This document shows, piece after piece, positions 7,381 to 15,746 of a stretch of DNA of 40,456 nucleotides. Every line of letters starts with the position of its first letter. Position 1 is the stretch's first letter. Made by a program: the position numbers and the translations under genes. The stretch lies in assembly GCA_028706655.1 (NCBI GenBank), contig JAQTVW010000004.1, positions 1-40,456 of the forward strand, written 5' to 3'. The notes under the pieces are model-generated. The model was not told where the DNA came from and ran no database searches. It saw only the letters and a list, made by a program, of their open reading frames with translations. This DNA comes from Dehalococcoidales bacterium (lineage in GTDB: Bacteria > Chloroflexota > Dehalococcoidia > Dehalococcoidales > RBG-16-60-22).

Positions 7381-9348
7381 TTATTTCCTTTTTCCGGTAT
7401 TCTTCTGCCGCTCGCTGAGTTTCCTTGTGACTTCAGGGAACACGTCAGCGTGGGTATGCGGCAGGAACATAGCGGCAGTATAGCTGTCCATGAAGTCGGC
7501 GCTGTCGCTGAGTTCAATGTTGGTCATCATGGCGGCGATGCGCCGCGAATCATCGAGCAGGTCGGTGGAGAAGGAGACCAGCCGTGCACCCAGCAAGGAG
7601 CCGTTGCCGACGAAGATAAAGCGGTCTTCGGGAAGCTCCGGCAGCAGTCCGATGGTGATGGCGCTTTTTATGTTCAGGTGGCTGCCGAAAGCGCCGGCGA
7701 TAATAACCTGGTCGAACGCGGCGCAACTGGTGCCGACGCTCTTGCTCAGGGTCTGGCAGCCGGCATACATCGCGGCTTTGGCGCGGATGAGGTTTTCAAT
7801 GTCAATCTCGGTCAGTACGATATCCCTGCCGATTTGTGTATCCGGCGCCCATGCCATGACGTACTCGTAGCCGTCTTCGCCGGTGCGGATACGTTTGGTG
7901 GGCAGGTTGTGCTGAAACTTGCCGTTCCGGGTAATGACACCGGCTTCCATCATGCGGGCGATGGTGTTAATCAGTCCCGAGCCGCAGATTCCCTTGGGTT
8001 TGGACTTGCCGATGACCCCGATTTTCGGCTCGTAGGTTTTTTCATCGATATCAAAATCTTCAATGGCGCCATCGGTGGCGACGATGCCGTGACGGATACC
8101 GCCGCCTTCAAACGCGGGTCCCGCCGAGCAGGACGCTGTCACCAGCCAATCCGAATTACCAATGACGATTTCGCCGTTGGTGCCGATATCCAGGAAGAAG
8201 GTCAGCTTGTTGCGCTGGTACATCCCCGTGCCGATGACGCCGGAAACAATGTCCCCGCCGACGTAGCTGGAAACAGCCGGGAAGACGAAGATGAGCGCAC
8301 CTTTTCTCAGATGGATACCCAGCGAACGCACCTCGACCGGGGGAAAAAAATTGGCGGCGGGAATGTAAGGCGCTAATCGGATATACTGCGGGTCGACGCC
8401 GAGCAGCAACTCTGTCATGGTGGTGTTGCCTGCCAGGGTCATGTGCCCGATGTCCTTCAGGTTGACCTGGCTCTTCGCCAGCAGATTGTCAATTACCTTG
8501 TTAATCGTATCAATAACGGCAGTTTGCAGCTTCTTGAGTCCGCCGGGCTTCTGCGCCTGCGCAATTCTTGTGATGACGTCCTGTCCGTACGGTATCTGCC
8601 CGTTAAACTCGATGCTGTCCGCGAGAATTTTACCTTTATTCAAATCGAGAAGCTGTCCGCAGACCGTAGTTGTGCCGATATCGAAAGCGAGGGCATAATG
8701 TCTTTCGCGGGTGTCGCCCGGCTCAACATTCACGATACGGAGGCGGCGCCCGTCATCCTTCCTGCCCTCGCGCACCGCGGTCGTCAGCAGCGTGACCGTG
8801 ACCCTCCAGTTTTTCCGGCGCACAATCCCGGGTAAAGTTTTCAGGATGTCAAAGTCCACGCCCACGTTCTTCAGTTTGTACTGCTGTTTGAGACCGCGCA
8901 GCAGGCGGGAAAGGTCGCTGGCGTTATCGGTCATGGTGGGAGGCGGTAACTCAAGGTAGAACTTGCTGAGCGGCGGTTTAAAGCGCCAGCCGGTGGCGAG
9001 CGCCGCCGAGACGTTCTTGCCTTCCCGGGCAACGATGGCACGCTCCAGACGCGATTCGACCGGCACATAGACTGTCAGGTCGGTAAGGACCCGGGTCTGG
9101 CACGCCTGGCGGACGCCGCGCCCGTATTCTTCATCCGAAATTCTGGTGGTGCGGGTCGTCTCGGCATCGCCCTTTTCAATCACGACCTTACAGGTACCGC
9201 AGGTGCCGCTGCCGCCGCAGGAGGCATGAAGACGCACCCCGGCGGCAATCGCAGCCTGCAGCAGATTTTCGCCCTTCGCCACGACAATATCGACATTATC
9301 GGGATTGAAATGGACGGTTACTTTTTTATGAGCTAAATCTTTCGCCAC
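7381..9348 (-). CDS. acsV: Reductive activator of corrinoid protein (RACE family, AcsV-like)
   Basis: RACE proteins use ATP to re-reduce the corrinoid iron-sulfur protein when its cobalt has been oxidised to Co(II). The 655-residue protein begins with a [2Fe-2S] ferredoxin domain (C44, C50, C53 and C83, in CGGSGTCGTC and further on), then a linker of roughly 120 residues, then a large ASKHA-type ATPase region starting at AFDIGTTTVCG (about residue 221) with glycine-rich loops such as GICGSGLIN. The start is a GTG at 9348 with AGGAG upstream. It sits 18 bases after fhs and 1 base before a cooC-like gene. The cellular partner is expected to be AcsC/AcsD. Confidence 0.9.
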   Translation of the reverse strand: MAKDLAHKKVTVHFNPDNVDIVVAKGENLLQAAIAAGVRLHASCGGSGTCGTCKVVIEKGDAETTRTTRISDEEYGRGVRQACQTRVLTDLTVYVPVESRLERAIVAREGKNVSAALATGWRFKPPLSKFYLELPPPTMTDNASDLSRLLRGLKQQYKLKNVGVDFDILKTLPGIVRRKNWRVTVTLLTTAVREGRKDDGRRLRIVNVEPGDTRERHYALAFDIGTTTVCGQLLDLNKGKILADSIEFNGQIPYGQDVITRIAQAQKPGGLKKLQTAVIDTINKVIDNLLAKSQVNLKDIGHMTLAGNTTMTELLLGVDPQYIRLAPYIPAANFFPPVEVRSLGIHLRKGALIFVFPAVSSYVGGDIVSGVIGTGMYQRNKLTFFLDIGTNGEIVIGNSDWLVTASCSAGPAFEGGGIRHGIVATDGAIEDFDIDEKTYEPKIGVIGKSKPKGICGSGLINTIARMMEAGVITRNGKFQHNLPTKRIRTGEDGYEYVMAWAPDTQIGRDIVLTEIDIENLIRAKAAMYAGCQTLSKSVGTSCAAFDQVIIAGAFGSHLNIKSAITIGLLPELPEDRFIFVGNGSLLGARLVSFSTDLLDDSRRIAAMMTNIELSDSADFMDSYTAAMFLPHTHADVFPEVTRKLSERQKNTGKRK

Positions 9349-9366
9349 CCGTTCTCCTGCTGGTAG

Positions 9367-11139
9367 CTAGTCTACCTCGTGAAGCCCCTTGACCTTGCCG
9401 GTCTTGACATCGACATCGACCTTGCGGAAGGCAGGGTCGGAACCGGTGCCCGGCATCAGGCTGATCGTGCCCGCCATCGGGCAGAGGAACTTGGCGCCGG
9501 AATAAATCAGGATATCGCGGATGGGCAATACCCAGCCTTTGGGGACACCCTTGAGCGTCGGGTCATGGGTCAGGCTGAGGTGGGTCTTGACCATCATCGT
9601 GGAATATTCGTTGTATTTCGGGTCTGCTTCAAAAGCCTTGGCTTTCGCCTCGGCTTCGGGGCTCCAGGCGACGCCGTCCGCGCCGTAGACCACTTTAGCA
9701 ACCTGTTCGACGCGTTGGCGCAGTTTCGTCTCGTTGGGATAGAGGAAATGGAAATCGTTCTTTTCGTTGCAGGCTTCCTTGACGGCATCCGCCAGTTCCA
9801 GGGCGCCGGCGCCGCCGTTGGCGAAGTGGGTGGAAACAGCGCAGCGCGCTCCCGCCGCCTCGGCAGCCTTGCGCACGATAGCCACTTCTTCTTTGGTATC
9901 GGTTGGGAAGCTGTTGATGCAAACCACCGGGTTGATGCCTGCCGTGCGGATGGTCTTGATGTGGTGCAGCATATTGGCGCAGCCTTTTTCCACCAGTTCC
10001 GGGGCGGATTTCTTGTACGCATCGGGCAGCGGGACGCCGGGAGTCACTTTGGGACCGCCGCCGTGCATTTTAAGCGACCGGATGGAAGCGACCAGCACCG
10101 AGACGTTCGGCTTGAGACCGCTGTTGCGGCACTTGACGTTCCAGAACTTTTCGAAACCGATATCGGCGGCGAAACCGCTTTCGGTGACATGATAATCAAA
10201 CATCTTCAGCCCGAGGCGGTCGGCGATAATAGACGATTGCCCCACGGCGATATTGGCGAAGGGGCCGGCATGCACCATGCAGGGCTGGTATTCCGCCGTG
10301 CAGCAGAGCGTGGGGTTAATCGTGTTGCGCATCCATGCGGTCATCGCCCCGGCTACTTCAAGGTCGCCGGTAGTTACGGGCTTGCCCTTCTTATCAAAGG
10401 CTACTGTAATGTTATTCATTCTCTCGCGCAGGTCGGCAAGGTCGCGGACGATGGACAGCATCGCCATCAGTTCCGAGCTTACCGCGATGCCGAATTTGGA
10501 CTGCATCGTGAAACCGTCCATGCGTCCGCCGAGTCCGATGATGATATTGCGCAGGCTCTGGGCGCAAAAGTCGATGACCCAGCCCATCTCGACGCGGGTA
10601 GGGTCGATATTAAGGCGGCGGATGCCGCTCAGCCGGGCGAGTTGCTCGTCATCATAGTTGCGCTCGTGCTGCATGCGGGCTTGCAGGGCGACCATCGCCA
10701 GGTTGTGCGCATTCATAATATCGTTGATATCGCCGGTCAAGCCCATGGAAAATTCGGTATGGGGAATCAAAATGGCATTGCCGCCGCCGGCAGCAGTACC
10801 CTTGACGTTCATGGTAGGACCGCCGGAGGGCTGCCGGATGCATCCGCCGACGTTCAGCTTCTGCTTACCCAATCCCTCGATGAGCCCCATCGTGGTAGTG
10901 GTCTTGCCCTCGCCCAGCGGAGTGGGGGTGACAGCGGTAACTTCAATATACTTGCCGTCCGGCTTGTTGCCCAGGCGGTTCATTATCTTGAGAAAGTCGA
11001 GCCTGGGCGTTTTGCCGAAGGGGATAATTTCGTCCTTTTGCAGGTTGAGCCGCGCCCGCCATTCTTCCGGATTCGGCATGTGCTCTTCGGCAGCTTCGGC
11101 AATCTGCCAGTCCGCCATCTTGGTGATATCGTAAGCCAT
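9367..11139 (-). CDS. fhs: Formate--tetrahydrofolate ligase
   Basis: Fhs makes 10-formyl-THF from formate, ATP and THF, the ATP-consuming entry of the methyl branch. The P-loop [15 protein letters not shown] (residues 71-85) is followed by other family stretches such as [14 protein letters not shown] and HFANGGAG. At 590 residues it is somewhat longer than the usual 555-560, with extra sequence at the N-terminus and around the C-terminal quarter. The ATG at 11139 has AGGAGG upstream. There is a 71-base gap to the preceding cooC-like gene and 18 bases to the corrinoid activator. Confidence 0.97.
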   Translation of the reverse strand: MAYDITKMADWQIAEAAEEHMPNPEEWRARLNLQKDEIIPFGKTPRLDFLKIMNRLGNKPDGKYIEVTAVTPTPLGEGKTTTTMGLIEGLGKQKLNVGGCIRQPSGGPTMNVKGTAAGGGNAILIPHTEFSMGLTGDINDIMNAHNLAMVALQARMQHERNYDDEQLARLSGIRRLNIDPTRVEMGWVIDFCAQSLRNIIIGLGGRMDGFTMQSKFGIAVSSELMAMLSIVRDLADLRERMNNITVAFDKKGKPVTTGDLEVAGAMTAWMRNTINPTLCCTAEYQPCMVHAGPFANIAVGQSSIIADRLGLKMFDYHVTESGFAADIGFEKFWNVKCRNSGLKPNVSVLVASIRSLKMHGGGPKVTPGVPLPDAYKKSAPELVEKGCANMLHHIKTIRTAGINPVVCINSFPTDTKEEVAIVRKAAEAAGARCAVSTHFANGGAGALELADAVKEACNEKNDFHFLYPNETKLRQRVEQVAKVVYGADGVAWSPEAEAKAKAFEADPKYNEYSTMMVKTHLSLTHDPTLKGVPKGWVLPIRDILIYSGAKFLCPMAGTISLMPGTGSDPAFRKVDVDVKTGKVKGLHEVD

Positions 11140-11210
11140 GAATTATGCCTCCTTCAAAACAGGTAAAACCTACAATTTATGATTTTTAATACCCGGCCTT
11201 TCAGATGTTC

Positions 11211-11987
11211 CTAGTGTGTTGCCTTTGCCGGAAGAAGCTTGCGAAAGATATTATCGATTTCTGCGGCGACCTGACCACTGGCTTCGAAGATGGGATGTCC
11301 CGCCAGGTCGGCATCGATAATCGCCTGGTCGTAAGGGATAAAGCCGAGGAAATCAGAGCCGGGCAGACTGGATGTGATAAAGTCCTTTTCGGCAGGGGTC
11401 TTGACCTTGTTGCCGACGACCGAGATGCTGGGCAGACCCAGGTCCTGCGCCAGCTGGTAAATAGTGCGAGCAGTCTCGATGCTGCGGTGCCCCGGTTCCA
11501 CAACTACAATAAGTTTATCGACGGCTTTGGAAGTGCCCCGTGCCAGGTGTTCGATGCCGGCTTCCATGTCCAGGATAACCACTTCATCACGCTGCAGCAG
11601 GAGATGGGAGAGCAATGCCTGGAGCAGGACGCCTTCAGGGCAATAGCAGCCGGTGCCGCCCCGCTTGATGCGTCCCATCACCATGAGCTTGATGCCGTCC
11701 AGCTTTGCGGAATAGCGTTCGGGCAGGTCATCCACGCGGGGGTTCAGCTTAAAGAACGAGCCGGACTGTCCGGGCTTGGCGCCGGTACGTTCTTCGATGA
11801 TTTCATTCAATTCGGATATGGGGGTAATCTTTTCCGGATGGGCAAAACCGAGGGTCGCCGCCAGATTAGCATCAGGGTCGGCATCGATGGCTATGACTGA
11901 AAATCCTGACGCAGCGAAGCGCCGGGCAAGTGATGCCGCCAGCAGCGTTTTGCCGACGCCGCCTTTTCCGCTAATAGCTAGTTTCAT
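11211..11987 (-). CDS. cooC: CooC/AcsF-type nickel-insertion ATPase (first gene of the operon)
   Basis: A MinD/ParA-like ATPase of the CooC group with Walker A GKGGVGKT (residues 7-14), DADPDANLA in the switch region and the metal-binding CxC (C114 and C116 in GGTGCYCPE), close to C112/C114 of Carboxydothermus CooC1. I use the ATG at 11987 (258 residues), because this begins directly with the conserved MKLAISGKGG; the upstream extension in frame has no family features. The ribosome site is weak (AAAGG about 20 bases away). It is the first gene after the divergent promoter region. A second CooC homologue sits at 6615, so CODH and ACS may have separate nickel chaperones. Confidence 0.9.
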   Translation of the reverse strand: MKLAISGKGGVGKTLLAASLARRFAASGFSVIAIDADPDANLAATLGFAHPEKITPISELNEIIEERTGAKPGQSGSFFKLNPRVDDLPERYSAKLDGIKLMVMGRIKRGGTGCYCPEGVLLQALLSHLLLQRDEVVILDMEAGIEHLARGTSKAVDKLIVVVEPGHRSIETARTIYQLAQDLGLPSISVVGNKVKTPAEKDFITSSLPGSDFLGFIPYDQAIIDADLAGHPIFEASGQVAAEIDNIFRKLLPAKATH

Positions 11988-12122
11988 CCGTATCTTAATT
12001 AACCTTTGGATTTCTAGCGAAATCGATAGTTCGCCGGAGAGGTAATGTGAAGAACGAGCGTTTAAAAAACAACTGCGCTTCACAGCCTGTGTCTCTATCT
12101 AGCCTGCGATGGAATGAGTATA

Positions 12123-12151
12123 AGTTTAGCCCAACATCATACAAAAGTCAA
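12123..12151 (-). promoter_or_regulatory. Predicted sigma-70-type promoter of the Wood-Ljungdahl operon
   Basis: On the minus strand TTGACT (12146-12151) and TAAACT (12123-12128) are 17 bases apart. Transcription would start near 12116, leaving a leader of about 130 bases before the cooC-like gene. The leader holds an imperfect palindrome at 12017-12034 (arms GCGAA and TTCGC around an 8-base loop), which might be an operator. I found no conserved cobalamin or other riboswitch core in it. Confidence 0.5.
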
Positions 12152-12164
12152 ATATTTGCAGCGG

Positions 12165-12193
12165 TTGTTATTTATATCTTAAATGACTAGAAT
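12165..12193 (+). promoter_or_regulatory. Predicted promoter of the thiamine-binding protein operon
   Basis: TTGTTA (12165-12170) and TAGAAT (12188-12193) are separated by 17 bases. Transcription would begin near 12200, giving an 18-base leader that just holds the GAGGAGG ribosome site (12204-12210). It diverges from the Wood-Ljungdahl promoter; the two overlap within the same 70 bases and could be co-regulated. Confidence 0.55.
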
Positions 12194-12217
12194 TGTGTGT
12201 GTTGAGGAGGTCTGCCG

Positions 12218-12523
12218 ATGGCAATGATTGAAGTAAGCATCGTACCGGTAGGAACAAAGAATCCTTCGTTGAGCCAATATGTCGCCCGTGCCGTGAAGGT
12301 TTTGCGCGAAGAAAAAGATATAAAATACGAATTGACAGCCATGGGGACTATTATTGAAGGCGAACTCGAAAAGCTTCTGGAAATTGCCGGGAAAATGCAC
12401 CGGGCGGCTTTTACGGAAGATATATCGCGGCTGGTGACCAGTATCCGCATCGATGAACGAAGGGATAAACCATCCAGCATTGCAGGTAAAGTAGCGTCCG
12501 TGCGGCAAAAGCTGGGCAAATAG
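12218..12523 (+). CDS. MTH1187/YkoF-family thiamine-binding protein
   Basis: A 101-residue protein of the DUF77 (PF01910) family: small ferredoxin-like-fold proteins, some of which bind thiamine or its pyrimidine precursor. Seen here are the typical N-terminus MIEVSIVPVGT, the Y-E-L-T-x-M-G-T-I-I-E-G core and a conserved C-terminal R-x-D-E-R-R-D segment. There is no signal peptide, so it is probably cytoplasmic. AGGAGG precedes the ATG at ideal distance. The TauE/SafE gene starts 1 base after its stop, and thiC with a TPP riboswitch follows two genes later, supporting a role around thiamine or its precursors. Confidence 0.82.
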   Translation: MAMIEVSIVPVGTKNPSLSQYVARAVKVLREEKDIKYELTAMGTIIEGELEKLLEIAGKMHRAAFTEDISRLVTSIRIDERRDKPSSIAGKVASVRQKLGK

Positions 12524-12524
12524 G

Positions 12525-13349
12525 ATGACCCCGGTACACGCGGCCCTTTTGCTGGGTACCGGTGTCGTTGCCGGCTTTGCGGGTGGGTTGCTGGGTGTCG
12601 GCGGCGGCTTTATCATGACGCCGGTACAATATTTTATTTACATGGATATGGGTCTGCCCATGGACGTTGCCATCAAACTGGCATTCGGTACCAACCTGCT
12701 GGTCATTTTGCCCACCGCAACCAGCGCGGTGTGGCGGCACAGCCGAAAAGGCGCGGTGCAATGGCGCATTGCCGTAACCATGGGATTAAGCGCCTCTATC
12801 GTCGCCTTTCTGGGTGCGATGCTGTCAGCGCATCTGCCCGGAAACTGGTTGAAAATCGGCTTCGGAGTAGTTGTTATCCTGAGCGCCGTACGGATGTTAA
12901 CAGCGAAAGAACCGGCGGTAACGCCGGAGCCAAATCAGAATCCCTGGCTCTGGGCGGCATGGGCAATACCCATCGGCGCTTTGACCGGAATACTGGGCGT
13001 TGGCGGGGGTGTGGTAACAGTACCCGTGCTGACGCTGGCATTAAAATACGAAGTGCACCGGGCACTGGCGACTTCCCTCGCACTGATGATGTTCACCAGT
13101 ACGAGCGCCGTCGTGGGATATATCATCAATGGCATCAACGCCGGCAATTTGCCGGCATACTCTCTGGGCTATGTTTACCTGCCGGCATGGGGACTGCTGG
13201 TAATCAGCAGCATCGGCATGGCGCAGGTCGGCGCTATCGCCGCTCACCGGCTGCAATCCCGCAAGCTGGTCTATCTGTTTATCTCCCTGCTTTTTTACGC
13301 CGGATTGCGCATGCTGGGTGTTTTCGAATGGCTGGGGCTGCCGATATAG
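12525..13349 (+). CDS. TauE/SafE-family permease
   Basis: A 274-residue integral membrane protein with about eight hydrophobic segments. It shows the internal duplication of the family: GFAGGLLGVGGGFIMTPV near the N-terminus and GALTGILGVGGGVVTVPV in the middle. Members export or import sulfite, sulfoacetate and other small anions; the substrate cannot be read from sequence. It begins 1 base after the thiamine-binding protein gene and is followed 9 bases later by a metallo-beta-lactamase-fold gene. The neighbourhood suggests a thiamine precursor or a sulfur compound as substrate (inference). Confidence 0.88.
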   Translation: MTPVHAALLLGTGVVAGFAGGLLGVGGGFIMTPVQYFIYMDMGLPMDVAIKLAFGTNLLVILPTATSAVWRHSRKGAVQWRIAVTMGLSASIVAFLGAMLSAHLPGNWLKIGFGVVVILSAVRMLTAKEPAVTPEPNQNPWLWAAWAIPIGALTGILGVGGGVVTVPVLTLALKYEVHRALATSLALMMFTSTSAVVGYIINGINAGNLPAYSLGYVYLPAWGLLVISSIGMAQVGAIAAHRLQSRKLVYLFISLLFYAGLRMLGVFEWLGLPI

Positions 13350-13358
13350 GAAGGACTT

Positions 13359-14192
13359 GTGGAAATTGAAATTACGACATTGAGCGAGAATACGGCGAAC
13401 TACGGTTTCCGCGCCGAATGGGGCATCAGCATGCTTATCGAGGCGGACGGCAAGAAAATTATGATGGACACTGGGCTAAGTAATTCCGCAGTGTATAATG
13501 CCCAGTTGCTGGGCGTTGATTTGAAGGAAATCGATTGTATTGTGCTGAGTCACGGTCATGCCGACCACACCGGTGGGCTGCGCGATGTGCTGAAGAGGTC
13601 AGGACCGAAGGAAATATTCGCCCACCCTGACATCTGGACGAAAAAGTACGCCAACCGGCACGGAGAACGGGAACGTTTCATCGGTATTCCCTTTGCCCGT
13701 GAGGAACTGGAAGCGCTGGGCGGTTCTTTCTCATTGTCCCGCGAGCCGGTCAAGCTTTCGGAAAACATCATGACGACCGGCGAAATCCCCATGATTACGG
13801 AATATGAGTCGATTGAGCCGGTGATGTTCATCAAGGAAAACGGCAAGACCACCCCTGACCCGTTAAATGATGACCTGGCGCTGATAATCAACGCCGATTT
13901 CGGGTTGGTGGTTGTCCTGGGTTGCGGGCATCACGGCATCATCAACACGCTGCAGCATGCCCGCAAACTGACCGGCAATGACGTCGTCTATGCTGTTATC
14001 GGGGGACCGCACCTTATTGGCGCCAGCCCCGAGCGGCTGCCCCTGACGGCGGCGGCGCTGCGAGAAATGGGCGTACAAAAGATAGGACTTTCCCACTGCA
14101 CCGGATTTCCCGCTTCAGTGTACCTGGCGCAGGAACTCGGTGACGCTTTCTTTTTGAATAACGCCGGCAGCCGCTTTAGGCTACCTTTCTAA
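13359..14192 (+). CDS. Metallo-beta-lactamase-fold hydrolase (COG1237 type)
   Basis: A 277-residue cytoplasmic protein with the HxHxDH zinc motif in LSHGHADHTGGL (about residues 64-74), an upstream MMDTGLS strand, and later histidines in GCGHHG and SHCTGF that complete the metal site. It resembles the COG1237 group, which includes archaeal enzymes annotated as ribofuranosylaminobenzene phosphate synthase-like; that specific activity cannot be claimed here. The start is GTG at 13359 with GGAAGG upstream. It is third in a three-gene operon with a thiamine-binding protein and a permease, so a role in pterin, thiamine or sulfur metabolism is possible but unproven. Confidence 0.85.
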   Translation: MEIEITTLSENTANYGFRAEWGISMLIEADGKKIMMDTGLSNSAVYNAQLLGVDLKEIDCIVLSHGHADHTGGLRDVLKRSGPKEIFAHPDIWTKKYANRHGERERFIGIPFAREELEALGGSFSLSREPVKLSENIMTTGEIPMITEYESIEPVMFIKENGKTTPDPLNDDLALIINADFGLVVVLGCGHHGIINTLQHARKLTGNDVVYAVIGGPHLIGASPERLPLTAAALREMGVQKIGLSHCTGFPASVYLAQELGDAFFLNNAGSRFRLPF

Positions 14193-14201
14193 TGCCGCGC
14201 C

Positions 14202-14231
14202 TTGCATTCTGCATAAAATCTGGGTTAGAAT
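14202..14231 (+). promoter_or_regulatory. Predicted promoter of thiC and its riboswitch
   Basis: TTGCAT (14202-14207) and TAGAAT (14226-14231) are 18 bases apart. The expected start, near 14238, falls just before the first base-paired element of the TPP riboswitch at 14242, which supports the call. Confidence 0.5.
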
Positions 14232-14241
14232 TGAACATAAA

Positions 14242-14328
14242 CCGCTAGGGGTGCTCAGGGCTGAGAGTCCCGGGTAACCGGGACAACCCTTGGAACCTGC
14301 TCTCGGTAGTGCGAGCGTAGGGAAGCGG
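14242..14328 (+). ncRNA. TPP riboswitch (THI element) upstream of thiC
   Basis: The conserved THI-box elements are present in order: GGGGTGC, the pyrimidine-sensing GGGCTGAGAG (14258-14267), ACCC preceding TTGGAACCTG (14286-14299) and the end of the aptamer GCGTAGGGAA (14315-14323). The closing stem P1 pairs CCGCT (14242-14246) with AGCGG (14324-14328). Binding of thiamine pyrophosphate stabilises P1 and should shut down thiC. The adjacent expression platform fits transcription termination. Confidence 0.95.
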
Positions 14329-14336
14329 CAGTGAGA

Positions 14337-14382
14337 CCAGGGGTCTACTGCTTAATGCCGCAGCCCTTGGTTTTATTATTTT
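14337..14382 (+). terminator. Riboswitch-controlled intrinsic terminator with competing antiterminator
   Basis: CCAGGGG (14337-14343) pairs with CCCTTGG (14364-14370), with an inner CTGC/GCAG stem, followed by TTTTATTATTTT (14371-14382). A competing hairpin pairs GCGGCA (14325-14330), which contains most of the P1 3' strand, with TGCCGC (14356-14361) and would break the terminator. TPP binding sequesters the P1 strand and so favours termination before thiC at 14395. Confidence 0.82.
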
Positions 14383-14394
14383 AGGGAGACTGCA

Positions 14395-15690
14395 ATGACA
14401 CAGTTAGAATCGGCGAGAAAGAGTATTATTACCCCGGAAATAGCGGCGGTCGCACATGCCGAGCAGGTGGAACCTGAATTTATCCGGCAGGGTATCGCGC
14501 AGGGTAACATCGTTATTCCGGCGAATATCAAGCATACCAACCTCGCGCCGCGCGGCATCGGTAAAGGACTTTCGACAAAGGTTAATGCCAATATCGGCAC
14601 GTCGTCCGATTTTTGTGATAAGTCTGTCGAACTGGAGAAACTGCGGGTGGCGATTGCCGCGGGAGCGGATGCGGTCATGGACCTGAGCACCGGCGGAGAT
14701 ATCCCCGCAATGCGCCGGGCGGTCATTGACGCCAGCCCGATTCCGGTGGGCACGGTGCCCATCTACCAGGCGGGCATCGGAGCGATAAACAAATATGGCG
14801 CTATTGTCAAAATGACGGTGGATGATCTCTTTGCCGGCATCGAAGCGCACGTCCGCGACGGCGTCGATTTTATTACGGTTCACTGTGGCGTGACCCGCTC
14901 GGCGATTGCGCGGCTTAAGCAGCAGGGCAGGGTGGCGGATGTCGTCTCACGCGGCGGCGCCTTCCTCATCGGCTGGATTCTCCACAATGAGCAGGAAAAC
15001 CCGCTTTATGAGTATTACGACCGCTTGCTGGAACTGGCGCGGGAATATGATGTGACTCTGAGCCTCGGTGACGGCATGCGCCCGGGCTGTTTGTCCGACG
15101 CCACCGACCGCGCCCAGATTGAAGAACTGATTACCCTCGGCGAACTGGTGGAGCGCGCCTGGAAAGCCGGCGTGCAGGTCATGGTGGAAGGTCCGGGGCA
15201 TGTGCCGCTGAACCAGATTGAAGCGAATGTCCAACTGCAAAAATCGCTGTGCAAGGGTGCGCCCTTCTATGTGTTAGGCCCGCTGGTCACTGACATCGGC
15301 GCCGGCTACGACCACATTACCGGGGCTATCGGCGGGGCGATTGCTGCGGCGGCAGGCACCGATTTCCTGTGCTACGTGACGCCTGCGGAACACCTCGGTC
15401 TCCCCGATGCGGAAGATGTGCGCCAGGGTGTGATTGCCTCGCGTATTGCGGGGCATGCGGCGGATATTGTCAAAGGCGTAAAAGGCGCTGCCGACCGTGA
15501 TTTGCAGATGTCGCTGGCGCGCAAACGGCTTGACTGGCAGGCGCAGGCGCAGCTCTCCATCGACCCGGAGCGGGCGAAAGAAATTCATGCCAGGCGTGCC
15601 ACCGCCGGGGAAGCCTGTTCCATGTGCGGCGCCTTCTGTGCTATGAAAGTCGTCGAGCAGTATCTCGGCGTACGCACTTCAAGATGCTAG
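14395..15690 (+). CDS. thiC: Phosphomethylpyrimidine synthase ThiC
   Basis: ThiC is a radical-SAM enzyme that rearranges aminoimidazole ribotide to the HMP phosphate moiety of thiamine. The 431-residue protein is the compact form without the N-terminal extension of the proteobacterial enzyme. Typical stretches include [25 protein letters not shown] and [10 protein letters not shown]. The 4Fe-4S cysteines are at the C-terminus (C408, C411 and C415 in CSMCGAFC); the last spacing is one residue shorter than in the Escherichia coli enzyme, which I believe is usual for this short form. GGGAG precedes the ATG. Expression is under the TPP riboswitch directly upstream. No other thi gene is in the window. 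Confidence 0.96.
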   Translation: MTQLESARKSIITPEIAAVAHAEQVEPEFIRQGIAQGNIVIPANIKHTNLAPRGIGKGLSTKVNANIGTSSDFCDKSVELEKLRVAIAAGADAVMDLSTGGDIPAMRRAVIDASPIPVGTVPIYQAGIGAINKYGAIVKMTVDDLFAGIEAHVRDGVDFITVHCGVTRSAIARLKQQGRVADVVSRGGAFLIGWILHNEQENPLYEYYDRLLELAREYDVTLSLGDGMRPGCLSDATDRAQIEELITLGELVERAWKAGVQVMVEGPGHVPLNQIEANVQLQKSLCKGAPFYVLGPLVTDIGAGYDHITGAIGGAIAAAAGTDFLCYVTPAEHLGLPDAEDVRQGVIASRIAGHAADIVKGVKGAADRDLQMSLARKRLDWQAQAQLSIDPERAKEIHARRATAGEACSMCGAFCAMKVVEQYLGVRTSRC

Positions 15691-15709
15691 CCGCTGGTAG
15701 CTGCCCCTG

Positions 15710-15737
15710 TTGACAATACAATCCGTAGTAGTAGAAT
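15710..15737 (+). promoter_or_regulatory. Strong predicted promoter of the amino-sugar operon, giving a nearly leaderless mRNA
   Basis: A perfect TTGACA (15710-15715) and TAGAAT (15732-15737) are 16 bases apart. Transcription would start at about 15743-15745, only 2-4 bases before the ATG at 15747. No Shine-Dalgarno sequence precedes that ATG, which agrees with a leaderless or near-leaderless transcript. Confidence 0.62.
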
Positions 15738-15746
15738 AAAACCATC

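Noticed and set aside
9379-11166. Plus-strand frame of 595 codons mirroring the whole fhs gene
   Set aside because: Exact antisense shadow of fhs; no family features and no plausible initiation signal.
11988-12116. Cobalamin riboswitch in the leader of the Wood-Ljungdahl operon
   Set aside because: The leader length would allow a regulatory RNA, but I could not find the conserved B12-box or core sequences.
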